Shown: positions 23,522 to 32,022, counted from the first letter of the stretch. The stretch: DNA of 32,022 nucleotides from Arcobacter sp. (GCA_020048055.1 JAIFNA010000002.1:1-32022), one strand, 5' to 3'. Numbers and translations: made by a program. Notes: generated by a model not told the origin, from the sequence alone.

Positions 23522-26278
23522 ATGAAAAAAAAGTTTAATCAAGTTGTTATTGCGTTGCTGATTGGCGCTGGGATACTATTTGGAGCAAGTAGTATGGAAA
23601 ATACTATTTTAATTGAGCAACTAAAAAAAGATAAATATCTACAAGAAAAAGTAAAAGCAGAATATCAAAAAAGTGGAACAAAATCCGATAAAACAGACAC
23701 AAAAAAGATAACAAGTCAACCTAATGAAAATCAAATTAACAATGATTTAAACCAAACAACAAATGATACAAATACCACTGAAGACTCCAACGAAACAAAA
23801 AAACCAAAATATACATTAGAAAACTACTATAAAAATTTCACACCATTTTTTTATGAAGGTCATATTTCATTAGTTGAAGAGATTGAAAAAAGACAACTTA
23901 AAATTGAAAAAGAGACAACACTAGAAAGATTTGGGGTGAAGTTTTTTGAAAATACACTCCAAGATATTCTAACATCTGGTGTTCCTGATGATTATATTTT
24001 ATCAACTGGTGATAGTTTAAAAATTGCCGTTTATGGCTTAAGTGAATATGATGGTGAATTAGAAATAAATAAAGATGGAAAAATAATAATCCCGCAAGTT
24101 GGAGCAATTAGTGTGCGAGGCTTAAAATATAAAGTTGCAAAGTCTACTATTTACAACAAATTAAATGCAACTTTTCCAAATACTACGATAAACATCACAA
24201 TAGGAAACACTACACCATTTAGCGTAAGTGTAGTAGGTGAAGCAAAAAAGCCAGGACTATACACGGTTAATGCTCTCTCAAAAGTAAAAAATGCACTTGT
24301 TATGGCTGGAGGAATCAGTAATGTTGGAAGCATGAGAGGTATAGAAATTAGACGAAACGGTAAAGTTGTAGCTACATTTGATCTTTATGAGCTTCTAAAA
24401 GGTGGCAAAGACAATGGTGATGTTTATCTCTATCCAAACGATGTCATTTTTATTCCAACAGCAAAAAAAATGGTTTATCTTGATGGAAACGTTAAGTCTC
24501 CTGCCATATATGAAATGAAAAAAAATGAAACTCTACAAGATTTGATTGATTTTAGTGGAGGGATAAATAGCGACTCACTAAAAACTATCAAAATCTTTAG
24601 AAGCCAAAATGGAGTTAGAACACTTTTTGAAGCGAAACAAAATGAGAAAATTACACTTAGAGATGGAGATAAAATAGTTGTTGGAAAAACATCTGATGTT
24701 ACAGACAATGTTGCTTATTTGTATGGAAATGTTTATAAAAACGAATCTATCTCAATCGAAAAGAATGACTCTGTTGGTAGCTTATTTAAAAGATTGATTA
24801 GTTTTTATGGGATCGATAAAGTCTTTATGTCAAATAGCGATATGGGGTATTTTTTAGTAAAAAGAGTTGATGAAAAAACTTTAGAACCTAAGATTTTATC
24901 TGGTGATTTAACAAAAGCAATAAATGGTGATAAAAATTTTGATGTGTCACTTCAAAGTGAAGATAAGATATTTATTTTTAATAAATCTATAACTCAAGAT
25001 ATAAAATATATCTCTATTGGTGGTGAAGTATTAAGAAGTGGAAAATTCAAATATTTTGATGGGATGAAATTAAACGATGCACTTATGGCAGGTGGAATTA
25101 AAAAAGAATCAGATTTAACAAAAATAAAAGTAACATCAGTTAAAAAAGATAACACTTATGAGATAAAATATTACAACCAAGAGATAGCAAATAAAATCAA
25201 CTTAAATCCTTATGATGATATAAATATCACAAATTTTGCATCAAATGATGATTTTGAAGAGATTACTATCGGTGGCGCTGTTGTTGAGGGAGATACATTT
25301 AAATACTCAAAAAATCTAACAATAAACTCACTAATAAATCTAGCAGGTGGACTAAGACAAAATGCCAATAAAGAGGAATTTGAACTTGTAAGATACGAGG
25401 TTTCTAATGGGATTAGAAAACATAGCGTTCAAGTTTTAAACCTACAAGAAGCCCTAAAAAATAATCTTCAACTTCAACCATTTGATGAAGTGATGATTAG
25501 ACAAATAAGTGGTTGGAGGGAAGCGAAAACAATAACTTTAGCAGGTGAAGTTAATTTCCCAGGTACTTACACAATCTTACCGGGAGAAAAACTCTCAAGT
25601 GTTATAAAAAGAGCTGGTGGATTTAAAGAATCTGCATTTATTGAAGGTGCCGTATTTACAAGAGTTGATGTTCAAAAAATTCAACAAGATGCTTTTAAAA
25701 AACAACTTGACAACTTAGAATCATCAATGCTGTATCTTTCAGCTCAACCAGATGAAGCTGGAAAAAGTACAAATTCAGCAGAATTACTTCAAGTTTTAGA
25801 TTCTGTTAGAAAAAGAGGAGCAGAGGCAGTTATACTTGGAAGACTAGCTATAAAACTAGATAAAAACTTAGATAATTTCATAAACACTCCTTATGATATA
25901 GTTTTAAAAGCTGGTGATACACTTACTATTCCTGAAACTGAGCAATCGGTTGCAATTATGGGTGAAGTTATGAATTCAACAGCTGTAACACATATAGAAG
26001 ATAGAGATATTTGGGATTATATTGAACAAGCTGGTGGACTTAAAGAGAGTGGAGATGATGAGGGAATTTTTGTTGTTAAAGCGAATGGGGAAGCAAAAAG
26101 ACTTAAAAGATATTTTTTCACAGGATACTCAAATCCTAAAATTGATGCGGGAGATACTATAATAGTTCCATTTAAAGTTGATAAATTTAGCGGTCTAAAA
26201 TTTGCAAAAGATATAACAAGCATCATCTACCAAATAGCAGTATCAGCAGCTGCACTTAAAACAGTTGGAGCGCTTTGA
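23522..26278 (+). CDS. Large Wza-like polysaccharide export protein with multiple SLBB repeats
   Basis: A 918-residue exported protein. Residues 1-22 are a signal peptide without a lipobox cysteine, unlike Wza. Residues 45-97 are a low-complexity, Asn/Thr/Lys-rich linker. The polysaccharide-export (PES) domain is about 154-230 (DDYILSTGDSLKIAVYG). Beta-grasp SLBB-like repeats start near 234, 317, 397, 496, 580, 669 and 808, each with a G-x-V start and most with an AGG(I/L/F) end; the third is degenerate. A helical insert is at 715-785. The last 25 residues (DITSIIYQIAVSAAALKTVG) form an amphipathic helix like the one Wza uses to make its outer-membrane pore. Family members form the periplasm-spanning channel for capsule or exopolysaccharide. 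Wza is about 380 and KpsD about 560 residues, so this one is long. Confidence 0.88.
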   Translation: MKKKFNQVVIALLIGAGILFGASSMENTILIEQLKKDKYLQEKVKAEYQKSGTKSDKTDTKKITSQPNENQINNDLNQTTNDTNTTEDSNETKKPKYTLENYYKNFTPFFYEGHISLVEEIEKRQLKIEKETTLERFGVKFFENTLQDILTSGVPDDYILSTGDSLKIAVYGLSEYDGELEINKDGKIIIPQVGAISVRGLKYKVAKSTIYNKLNATFPNTTINITIGNTTPFSVSVVGEAKKPGLYTVNALSKVKNALVMAGGISNVGSMRGIEIRRNGKVVATFDLYELLKGGKDNGDVYLYPNDVIFIPTAKKMVYLDGNVKSPAIYEMKKNETLQDLIDFSGGINSDSLKTIKIFRSQNGVRTLFEAKQNEKITLRDGDKIVVGKTSDVTDNVAYLYGNVYKNESISIEKNDSVGSLFKRLISFYGIDKVFMSNSDMGYFLVKRVDEKTLEPKILSGDLTKAINGDKNFDVSLQSEDKIFIFNKSITQDIKYISIGGEVLRSGKFKYFDGMKLNDALMAGGIKKESDLTKIKVTSVKKDNTYEIKYYNQEIANKINLNPYDDINITNFASNDDFEEITIGGAVVEGDTFKYSKNLTINSLINLAGGLRQNANKEEFELVRYEVSNGIRKHSVQVLNLQEALKNNLQLQPFDEVMIRQISGWREAKTITLAGEVNFPGTYTILPGEKLSSVIKRAGGFKESAFIEGAVFTRVDVQKIQQDAFKKQLDNLESSMLYLSAQPDEAGKSTNSAELLQVLDSVRKRGAEAVILGRLAIKLDKNLDNFINTPYDIVLKAGDTLTIPETEQSVAIMGEVMNSTAVTHIEDRDIWDYIEQAGGLKESGDDEGIFVVKANGEAKRLKRYFFTGYSNPKIDAGDTIIVPFKVDKFSGLKFAKDITSIIYQIAVSAAALKTVGAL

Positions 26279-27243
26279 TGGAAACTAAAATACAAAATTT
26301 AGAAAATACAACACATATTCAAAACGAAGATGAGATTGATTTAAGGGAATTAGGGAAAACAATAGCTAGATACAAATGGAGTATTTTACTATTTACACTA
26401 ATTGTAACAAGTCTTGCTATACTGTTTGCACTATCAAAACCAAATGAATATGAATCAAAAACACTTCTTATGCCACAAGAAAGCTCTAAGCCTAGCCTTG
26501 GTGGAGGATTAGCTGCCTTAGCTGGTATGGCTGGTGTTGATGTTGGTGGAGGTGGTGCGCCTGGTGCTGAGGAGTCATTTAATGCTCTTTTAACAAATTT
26601 TGATTTTATGAAAACATACATTGAAAAATATGATATTCACAATAAATTAGATAGTCATCAATCTATAAAAAATTACCAATTTGCACTTGGATACGATAAA
26701 ATATATACTTTTTTAGAGACAAAAAGTAGTGATAAAAATATCACAAAAGATGAATTGGTTTTTAATACTTTTCAAAATATCTCAAAAACTATAATGATAA
26801 CAGCAGATAAAAAATCAAGTATCATAGTGATGTCAGCAAAACACAACGACCCAGTTATGGCACAATATTTAGTTGAAACTTTTTTAAGTTTCGCGAGTTC
26901 ATATCTCAAAACAAAAGATATGAAAGATAATGATAAACAAATAGCTTACTACAATGAAGTGATGAAAAACACAAGTGATATTGCGCTAAAAGTGAAACTA
27001 GCTGAATTAGCCTCAGCTCTAATTCAAAAGAAAGTTCTTTCAGATGCAAATGAATTTTACAATGTAAAACAATTTACAAAACCACAAATCGCGTATGTTA
27101 AAGATAAGATTGGTCCCAAAAGAGCTTTGATTGTTGTTGTTGCTTTTGTAACATCGCTTATTTTATCAATCTTCTTGGTATTTTTAATTGAATTTATAAG
27201 AGGAGATAAAGAGGCGTTAGAGGAGATAAAAAGCGAAGCCTAA
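26278..27243 (+). CDS. Wzz-type chain-length determinant / polysaccharide co-polymerase
   Basis: A 321-residue inner-membrane protein with the Wzz topology: helix 1 at about 34-52 (WSILLFTLIVTSLAILFAL), a periplasmic domain, and helix 2 near 281-304 with a short cytosolic tail. A glycine/alanine-rich stretch (LGGGLAALAGMAGVDVGGGG) follows the first beta region, as in the Wzz/GumC group. There is no tyrosine-kinase domain, so it is not a full Wzc. It sets polymer length together with a Wzy polymerase or feeds the exporter. The frame extends one codon upstream to a TTG at 26275, but the ATG at 26278, overlapping the TGA stop of the Wza-like gene, is the better start. Its end overlaps dgkA by 27 bp. 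Confidence 0.85.
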   Translation: METKIQNLENTTHIQNEDEIDLRELGKTIARYKWSILLFTLIVTSLAILFALSKPNEYESKTLLMPQESSKPSLGGGLAALAGMAGVDVGGGGAPGAEESFNALLTNFDFMKTYIEKYDIHNKLDSHQSIKNYQFALGYDKIYTFLETKSSDKNITKDELVFNTFQNISKTIMITADKKSSIIVMSAKHNDPVMAQYLVETFLSFASSYLKTKDMKDNDKQIAYYNEVMKNTSDIALKVKLAELASALIQKKVLSDANEFYNVKQFTKPQIAYVKDKIGPKRALIVVVAFVTSLILSIFLVFLIEFIRGDKEALEEIKSEA

Positions 27244-27567
27244 CCATATAAAAAAAGTTAAAAGCACACTAAGCAACACACCAAACGCAGCGATATCTTT
27301 TGCATATTTTGCCAATATGTGAAAATCATCGCTCACCAAATCAACAACCTTTTCAATGCTTGTATTAAATACTTCGGCAATTAACGGCAGAAATAAAGAG
27401 GCAAATAGAAAAATTTTAGCCCAAAGTGGATATGGTAAAAACAATAAAACTACACTAAAAATAACAAAAAATAAAAGTTCAAGTCGAAAAGCATTTTCTT
27501 TTAATAGTACTTTAAATCCATCAACTGCGTAAAAAAAATTGTTTTTTAGTGAATATTTTGGCTTCAT
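27217..27567 (-). CDS. dgkA: Diacylglycerol kinase
   Basis: A 116-residue integral membrane kinase with three helices. The DgkA signature AEVFNTSIEKVVDLVSDDFH (about residues 64-83), holding the catalytic and metal-binding glutamates, is followed by the KYAKDIAA motif. It phosphorylates diacylglycerol to phosphatidic acid with ATP at the inner membrane, recycling DAG released by phosphoglycerol or phosphoethanolamine transferases. A ribosome-binding site AGAGGA lies 4 nt before the ATG. It follows the PAP2 gene by 34 bp in the same direction as the LtaS-like gene, a sensible pairing. The stop lies within the convergent wzz gene end. Confidence 0.93.
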   Translation of the reverse strand: MKPKYSLKNNFFYAVDGFKVLLKENAFRLELLFFVIFSVVLLFLPYPLWAKIFLFASLFLPLIAEVFNTSIEKVVDLVSDDFHILAKYAKDIAAFGVLLSVLLTFFIWLGFAFYLL

Positions 27568-27601
27568 TGAATCCTCTTTTGGAATCGAATTTGTTTGATT
27601 T

Positions 27602-28141
27602 TTACCACTTTAATCCAACTTCCAAACCAATACTATTTGTTGTAAAAGTTGGCACAATTGCTAAATTTTTATAAGTTGATGTGAAATAAAAACTACTAAG
27701 TGAGCCAATCAATCCACCAACTACAACATCTCTTGTGTAGTGTTTTTTAGAATCAACTCTACTCCAACCAACATATGATGAAGCTATATAAAAAGGGAGT
27801 GCATAGTTAAGCCCATATCTTTTATGGATAAATGATGCGGACTGAAATGTGATTGAGGTATGAGCAGATGGGAAAGAATCTTCACCACTTCCATCAGGTC
27901 TATTTGCTTTTACACCGTATTTCAAGGCAGTTGTAATGCTACCATTTAGTAAAAATGATTTATAAAATTCACCTCTTCCAACTTCATCATCTACTAAATA
28001 AGTGGTTCCAAATGAAGTAACTGGGATTAAAACCAACAATATATCTCCACTTCTTTCAATACCACTTTTACTGTATAAATTAGGCTGAATAGCAAATAGA
28101 CAAACAAAAAAAGTAAATATTTTTAAAATTTTTATCTTCAC
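27602..28141 (-). CDS. PAP2 superfamily phosphatase
   Basis: A 179-residue protein with an N-terminal hydrophobic signal (about 5-20) and the complete PAP2 motif set: K74-x6-RP (81-82), PSAH (91-94) and SR-x5-H-x3-D (S127, H134, D138). It should remove phosphate from a lipid such as phosphatidic acid, undecaprenyl diphosphate or lipid A on the periplasmic side. The tail after the last helix (VPTFTTNSIGLEVGLKW) looks like beta strands ending in an aromatic residue, unusual for inner-membrane PAP2 enzymes and perhaps hinting at an outer-membrane or periplasmic form. The ATG overlaps the stop of the LtaS-like gene by 4 bp. The substrate cannot be decided from the sequence. Confidence 0.87.
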   Translation of the reverse strand: MKIKILKIFTFFVCLFAIQPNLYSKSGIERSGDILLVLIPVTSFGTTYLVDDEVGRGEFYKSFLLNGSITTALKYGVKANRPDGSGEDSFPSAHTSITFQSASFIHKRYGLNYALPFYIASSYVGWSRVDSKKHYTRDVVVGGLIGSLSSFYFTSTYKNLAIVPTFTTNSIGLEVGLKW

Positions 28142-30066
28142 CTAGAAACACTCACTGGAGGATAACTTTTATAGAGTTTTTTATCATACATATCATTCAA
28201 AACAGTGATAATTGCTAGTGCTTTTTTCTCCAGCAACTCATCTTTTGTTGATGGAATCAATTTTTTATTTAGATATTTGAATGTTTGAGGTTTCATATTT
28301 GGTCCAAGAACTGAAACATTTTCACCAACTCTTAAGGCATATACATCATTAAATTGCATCAGGTTTATATCTTTTTTTGTTTTTGAAAAAATTGATTGCC
28401 CCAAGATTGGATAACCAAAATCAACACCAAGTAGATCAATTGCAGTAGCTAACACATCAGGTTGCGATGCTTGATTTTCATATTTCATACTTTTTAACCC
28501 ATCAGCAACTATAACAGCAGGTATATGAAACATATCAATAGGAACTATATCATCACCATAAACTCTAACATTATGGTCTGCAACCACAACAAAAACAGTA
28601 TCTTTATAGTATCCCTCTTTTTTAGCTAATGCAAAAAAACTTCCGATAGCAAAATCGGCATATTTGATTGCATTTTTTACACTATTTTTAGGTTCTCCTC
28701 TAACGAGTTCGATTTTCCCATCTGGTAATTCAAATGGTGCGTGATTTGATTGACTAAACATAACACTTACAAAATTTTCTTTGTTTTTGTAGTGTGTTTT
28801 AAACTTCTCATTTGCTTGAACAACTAAATCCTCATCACTTACACCCCAAGTACTTACAAATGATGGATTTTTAAAATCTTTTTGCTCAATTACAGTATCA
28901 AAACCATTTCCTAAATACCAACTTTTCATATTATCAAACCTAGCTTCTCCACCATAAATAAAACTAGATTTATACCCGTAAGGTTTTAGCAAACTAGCAA
29001 CACTAAAAAAATCACTTTGAGATTTTTGTCTTTTTAAAATCCCCTCACCAGCAATAGCAAGATACCCAGAACTCATTCCAGCAAGTCCCCTGATACTCCT
29101 TGTGCCGTTTGAATAAAGATTCGTAAAAGCTAGATTCTCCTCCCCTAATCTATTTAGATTTGGCGTTAAGTTTGCCTCTCCTCCACTAAATGCTACAAAT
29201 TGTGCTCCCAAACTCTCCTCTATAAAAATCACAAGGTTTTTCTTCTTAGTAGTTTTGAAATTTGATTTTACTTCTCTATAAAACTTTTTATCTTTATCAA
29301 GTGGTATATTTAAAGCTTCACTTGTAAGTTTATAAGCTTCCTCAAGCCCTATTTTTCCGTATTTTTCAATTAGTTTTGTATTGTTTTTTTTATTACTATA
29401 ATAAGCACTTCCGATTGAAAAAAGTGAATTTTTTGTTATCTCATTTATTACTCGATTTTCACTATAAAGCGCATCTGATATATTTGCAGGACGATGACCA
29501 AATGATGATCTAATACCAATAAAAAGCACTATTAAAAGTGGAAAAAGTAACAAAAATCTATACAAATATTTAGTTTCAAAAGCATCTTTAAAGTCTATAA
29601 ATTTTGATTTAATAAAGATATATCCAACCATAAACATCAAAATAAAAGTTAACAAAAGTGCTACCTTATAATCTTTTAACATCAAAGAGACTACCTCTTT
29701 TGGGTACTCCAAATACTCTACAAAAAGGTAATTTGGTCTTACATCATATTGGGCAAAAAATGGAATTGTTGCACACTCAATATAGACTAAAAACAAAAGA
29801 ACAGACAAAAGATAATAAGTTAAAAATTTTGAAACAAAAACCGCAATTCTTTTTGGTGAGATAGATAAAATCAAAACAGGTAAAATAAAAAATATTGAAA
29901 TAACAATAATATCAAGTCTAGCACCGTACACAAAGGTCAACAAACTTTCAAACAAACTAATATCATCTAATCTATCAAAATAGATACAATAAAGGGTAAT
30001 TCTCCCTAAAAAAAATAATGCTAAAAATAGTAAATAACCCCTTAGTAAAACTTTTAAATAACTCAT
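28138..30066 (-). CDS. LtaS/OpgB-like phosphoglycerol or phosphoethanolamine transferase (sulfatase fold)
   Basis: A 642-residue inner-membrane protein. Five helices occupy residues 1-185, with a periplasmic alkaline-phosphatase/sulfatase-fold domain from about 275. Metal and catalytic residues are visible: E283 in VIFIEES, nucleophile T322 in YSNGTRSIRG, H442 in SNHAPF, and D497-H498 in VVADHN. The family transfers glycerol-phosphate (or ethanolamine-phosphate) from phospholipid to a glycan, leaving diacylglycerol, as in LtaS and OpgB. It sits between lpxL and PAP2 with 4-bp overlaps at both ends and dgkA just beyond, so the donor side fits phosphatidylglycerol with DAG recycling. The acceptor, perhaps LPS core or a periplasmic glucan, is inference. 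Confidence 0.87.
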   Translation of the reverse strand: MSYLKVLLRGYLLFLALFFLGRITLYCIYFDRLDDISLFESLLTFVYGARLDIIVISIFFILPVLILSISPKRIAVFVSKFLTYYLLSVLLFLVYIECATIPFFAQYDVRPNYLFVEYLEYPKEVVSLMLKDYKVALLLTFILMFMVGYIFIKSKFIDFKDAFETKYLYRFLLLFPLLIVLFIGIRSSFGHRPANISDALYSENRVINEITKNSLFSIGSAYYSNKKNNTKLIEKYGKIGLEEAYKLTSEALNIPLDKDKKFYREVKSNFKTTKKKNLVIFIEESLGAQFVAFSGGEANLTPNLNRLGEENLAFTNLYSNGTRSIRGLAGMSSGYLAIAGEGILKRQKSQSDFFSVASLLKPYGYKSSFIYGGEARFDNMKSWYLGNGFDTVIEQKDFKNPSFVSTWGVSDEDLVVQANEKFKTHYKNKENFVSVMFSQSNHAPFELPDGKIELVRGEPKNSVKNAIKYADFAIGSFFALAKKEGYYKDTVFVVVADHNVRVYGDDIVPIDMFHIPAVIVADGLKSMKYENQASQPDVLATAIDLLGVDFGYPILGQSIFSKTKKDINLMQFNDVYALRVGENVSVLGPNMKPQTFKYLNKKLIPSTKDELLEKKALAIITVLNDMYDKKLYKSYPPVSVSR

Positions 30067-30959
30067 TGTTTCCCTTGTTTATATATCTCTTTGTGATACT
30101 CTTTAAATCTTTTGTGTTGCCAAAACCATTGGTCTGGGTTATTTAAGATATGCTCCCCCATAACATCAGCTTGTTTTTGAGTGAGATTTAATATTTGATT
30201 TTCCCCTTCAAAATCTTTAGCTTCAATTGGTGGATAAAATTTTGCGGTGTATGAACCGAAACTCTCCATTGTAAAAAAAAGTGGCAAAATTATCGCATCA
30301 AATTTGACTGCCAACCTTGATGAAGAATCGGCTTGTTTTACTCGGTGTCCTAAAAATTCAACATCAATCCCACTACCATTGTGTTGATCTATAACCATAC
30401 CAATTATCCTATCCTCTTTTAAAGCCTTTACAAGTCCACGGCTAGCATCCCTTTTTGTTAACATTTGAGTATTGTTTCTAGTTCGTGTATTATCTAATTC
30501 GGAGTTTAGGTATTTGTTATTCATCGGTCGTCCAACCATTGTTGTTGGAAGATATTTTAGCGGAATAAAAGTATTTCCATACTCCCAATTTCCATAATGT
30601 GCTGTTATAAGGATAATTTTTCTTTTATTTTTGATAGCTTCTTCTAAAAAATTTCCATTTTCAACTTTGATTTTTTTTTCAAATCCATCTAGTCTTAAAG
30701 TTTGATTTTCAACAAATTCATAAAGATTATAGATTAGATTTTTATAACTATTTTTTACAATCTCCCATTTTCTTTGTTCACTCAAAGTATCTTTAAAAAC
30801 CATATCAATATTTGCTTTTGCGTATATTTTATGCTCACGATTTAGGTGAAAAACAAGCCAAGCTACAAAGTCAAGAAATACTTTAACTATATTTTTTGGA
30901 AACAACAAAACAAAAAATTTAAAACTTTTATAAAGGAGAAATAGTAAATAATCTATCAT
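30063..30959 (-). CDS. htrB: Lipid A biosynthesis late acyltransferase (LpxL/HtrB family)
   Basis: A 298-residue inner-membrane acyltransferase with an N-terminal anchor helix (about 10-37). The catalytic H-x4-E motif is HYGNWE (H121, E126), followed by the VGRPMNNKYLN and IDQHNGSGIDVEFLG blocks and the NPDQWFWQHKRFK block typical of LpxL. It adds a secondary acyl chain to Kdo-lipid A on the cytosolic face. It is coupled to waaC (4-bp overlap upstream) and to the LtaS-like gene (4-bp overlap downstream). The waaC-htrB pair is the usual beginning of campylobacterial LOS loci. Confidence 0.93.
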   Translation of the reverse strand: MIDYLLFLLYKSFKFFVLLFPKNIVKVFLDFVAWLVFHLNREHKIYAKANIDMVFKDTLSEQRKWEIVKNSYKNLIYNLYEFVENQTLRLDGFEKKIKVENGNFLEEAIKNKRKIILITAHYGNWEYGNTFIPLKYLPTTMVGRPMNNKYLNSELDNTRTRNNTQMLTKRDASRGLVKALKEDRIIGMVIDQHNGSGIDVEFLGHRVKQADSSSRLAVKFDAIILPLFFTMESFGSYTAKFYPPIEAKDFEGENQILNLTQKQADVMGEHILNNPDQWFWQHKRFKEYHKEIYKQGKQ

Positions 30960-31948
30960 TTAATAAGCCCTCTTGCGATATCTACAATATCTTTTGGCTC
31001 AATTTCTCCAATAGTGAAATCATCATTATCTAACCTTAAAGGGTTTACTGTACTTTTTGATTTTATTGTTTTATTGATAGTTGTTTCATAACTATTTCTA
31101 GTATGTGGTGTGTTTCCAAAAATTGTAATCGATGGGATATTTAAACCCCAAGCTATATGTGTTGGACCAGTATCGCCACCAATTACAAGTAAAGAGTGTT
31201 CTATTTTTTTAATTAAATCACTCAAATTCCCTTTTGTATCAAGTGTAATAAAATCGCTATTTTGGCTCAGCCAAAGTGCTGTTTCATATTCACTTTCATT
31301 TCCAAACACAACTAAAATATCTTTTTTAAGGATATTTGCAACCTCTAAAAACTTCTCTTTTGGATAGATTTTATTTGGTTTTGAAGCTCCAACAACAAAA
31401 ATAATATATTTTTTATCGTTCAAACATTTTGTATTTGAAAACAAAAATGGCTTTTTATTTAAAATATCATCTTTTACCACCCTAATACCAAGTGGCTCAC
31501 ATATAACTTTTAAATTTCGCTCAATCACATTTTTATCATAAGGGATATAAACCTTTTTGTCATAAAAAAATGATGCTAACTTCTCCCTGATGCTATCAAT
31601 ATCAAATCCCAAAATATAGCTACCGACAACTCTGCTTCCTATGATTTTACTAACTATTGCTGATTTTAGAAGCCCTTGAGCATCGATTACTACATCGTAA
31701 TTATTTTCTCCATACTGATTAATAAGTTTTAGTTGGGTAAAAATTTCTCTTTTATTTTTTTTAATAGATTTTAGATTTATTGGCAAAATCTTATTGATAT
31801 CTTGATTGTTTTCCAAAATTCCTTTAAAACTATCCTCAACAATCCAATCAATCAAACAAGTTGGAAATTCTCTTTTTATAAATTGCAATGCCACCATTGC
31901 ATGGATGATATCCCCCATTGCCGAGAGCTTAATGATACAAATTTTCAT
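30956..31948 (-). CDS. waaC: LPS heptosyltransferase I
   Basis: A 330-residue GT9 protein when started at the ATG at 31948 (MKICIIKLSAMGDIIHAM). KLSAMGDIIH is the WaaC form of the N-terminal motif and GGDTGPTHIAWGLNIP the donor site, ending with IFGNTPHTRN. It adds the first heptose to Kdo on lipid A in the cytoplasm. A longer frame reaches back 12 codons to a TTG at 31984, but the family normally starts at MKI, so I chose the inner ATG. No good ribosome-binding site is seen; instead TTTAAT, one mismatch from the -10 consensus, ends 6 nt before the ATG (31955-31960). It starts the five-gene operon waaC-htrB-ltaS-like-PAP2-dgkA. Confidence 0.92.
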   Translation of the reverse strand: MKICIIKLSAMGDIIHAMVALQFIKREFPTCLIDWIVEDSFKGILENNQDINKILPINLKSIKKNKREIFTQLKLINQYGENNYDVVIDAQGLLKSAIVSKIIGSRVVGSYILGFDIDSIREKLASFFYDKKVYIPYDKNVIERNLKVICEPLGIRVVKDDILNKKPFLFSNTKCLNDKKYIIFVVGASKPNKIYPKEKFLEVANILKKDILVVFGNESEYETALWLSQNSDFITLDTKGNLSDLIKKIEHSLLVIGGDTGPTHIAWGLNIPSITIFGNTPHTRNSYETTINKTIKSKSTVNPLRLDNDDFTIGEIEPKDIVDIARGLIK

Positions 31949-32022
31949 ACTACCATTAAACCCTAAACTAAAAATAAAACCCAAAGGGTAAGATGGAGTA
32001 AAATAGCAAACATAACAGCGGT

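Noticed and set aside
1-32022. CRISPR array, tRNA or rRNA genes, riboswitches
   Set aside because: No regularly spaced repeats, no cloverleaf with conserved T-loop sequence and no known riboswitch core was noticed; small structured RNAs could still be missed by reading alone.
31949-32022. Extended N-terminus of WaaC or a further gene at the right edge
   Set aside because: The extra 12 codons start at TTG without a ribosome-binding site and do not fit the family start; the remaining 38 bases past 31984 are too short to assign.

Overview
The window reads as chromosomal DNA from a Campylobacterota (epsilonproteobacterial) species: very AT-rich, gene-dense, and with the block yajC-secD-secF-leuS-lptE-folC diverging from lnt, an order I recall from Campylobacter relatives. 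The genus cannot be fixed by reading alone; an Arcobacter- or Sulfurimonas-like organism is my guess. No rRNA, tRNA, CRISPR array, transposase or integrase was seen.

Left part (1-10187). A tightly packed minus-strand operon encodes protein export (YajC, SecD, SecF), leucyl-tRNA synthetase, the LPS-assembly lipoprotein LptE and folylpolyglutamate synthase (FolC, 3' end cut by the window edge). Lnt (lipoprotein N-acyltransferase) and a Kef-type cation/proton antiporter follow on the plus strand, and a small two-helix membrane protein overlaps the antiporter tail to tail.

Middle part (9948-22866). This is a lipopolysaccharide core / surface glycan locus. A seven-gene minus-strand operon starts at about 15362: WaaP/Kdo-kinase-like protein, polysaccharide deacetylase, WaaE-like GT2, GT9, an unusual TIM-barrel glycoside-hydrolase-like protein, WaaF and the small membrane protein. 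Two plus-strand glycosyltransferases (GT4, GT2) diverge from it. Then comes a disturbed patch (17359-19190) with a DUF1919 gene, a heavily decayed GT2 pseudogene and a second copy of the tail of the neighbouring GT2 gene, which looks like an insertion or duplication scar. WaaL-type ligase, Wzi-like outer-membrane protein and another GT9 follow on the minus strand.

Right part (22994-32022). A small lytic transglycosylase, an unusually long Wza-like export protein with about seven SLBB-like repeats and a Wzz-type chain-length protein lie on the plus strand. Facing them is a translationally coupled minus-strand operon: waaC, lpxL/htrB, an LtaS/OpgB-like phosphoglycerol or phosphoethanolamine transferase, a PAP2 phosphatase and DgkA. 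The last three make a plausible module that decorates an envelope glycan from phospholipid donors and recycles the diacylglycerol.

Taken together, waaC and waaF bracket genes for building the LPS inner core (four GT9 heptosyltransferase-family proteins), modifying it (kinase, deacetylase, LtaS-like), ligating outer glycan (WaaL) and exporting or anchoring a polysaccharide (Wza-like, Wzz, Wzi). No Wzx flippase or Wzy polymerase was recognised here. The most unusual items are the tail-duplication scar with its dead glycosyltransferase, the GH-like protein that seems to lack its acid/base glutamate, the LtaS-PAP2-DgkA set inside an LPS operon, and three start codons with a -10-like box exactly 6 nt upstream.
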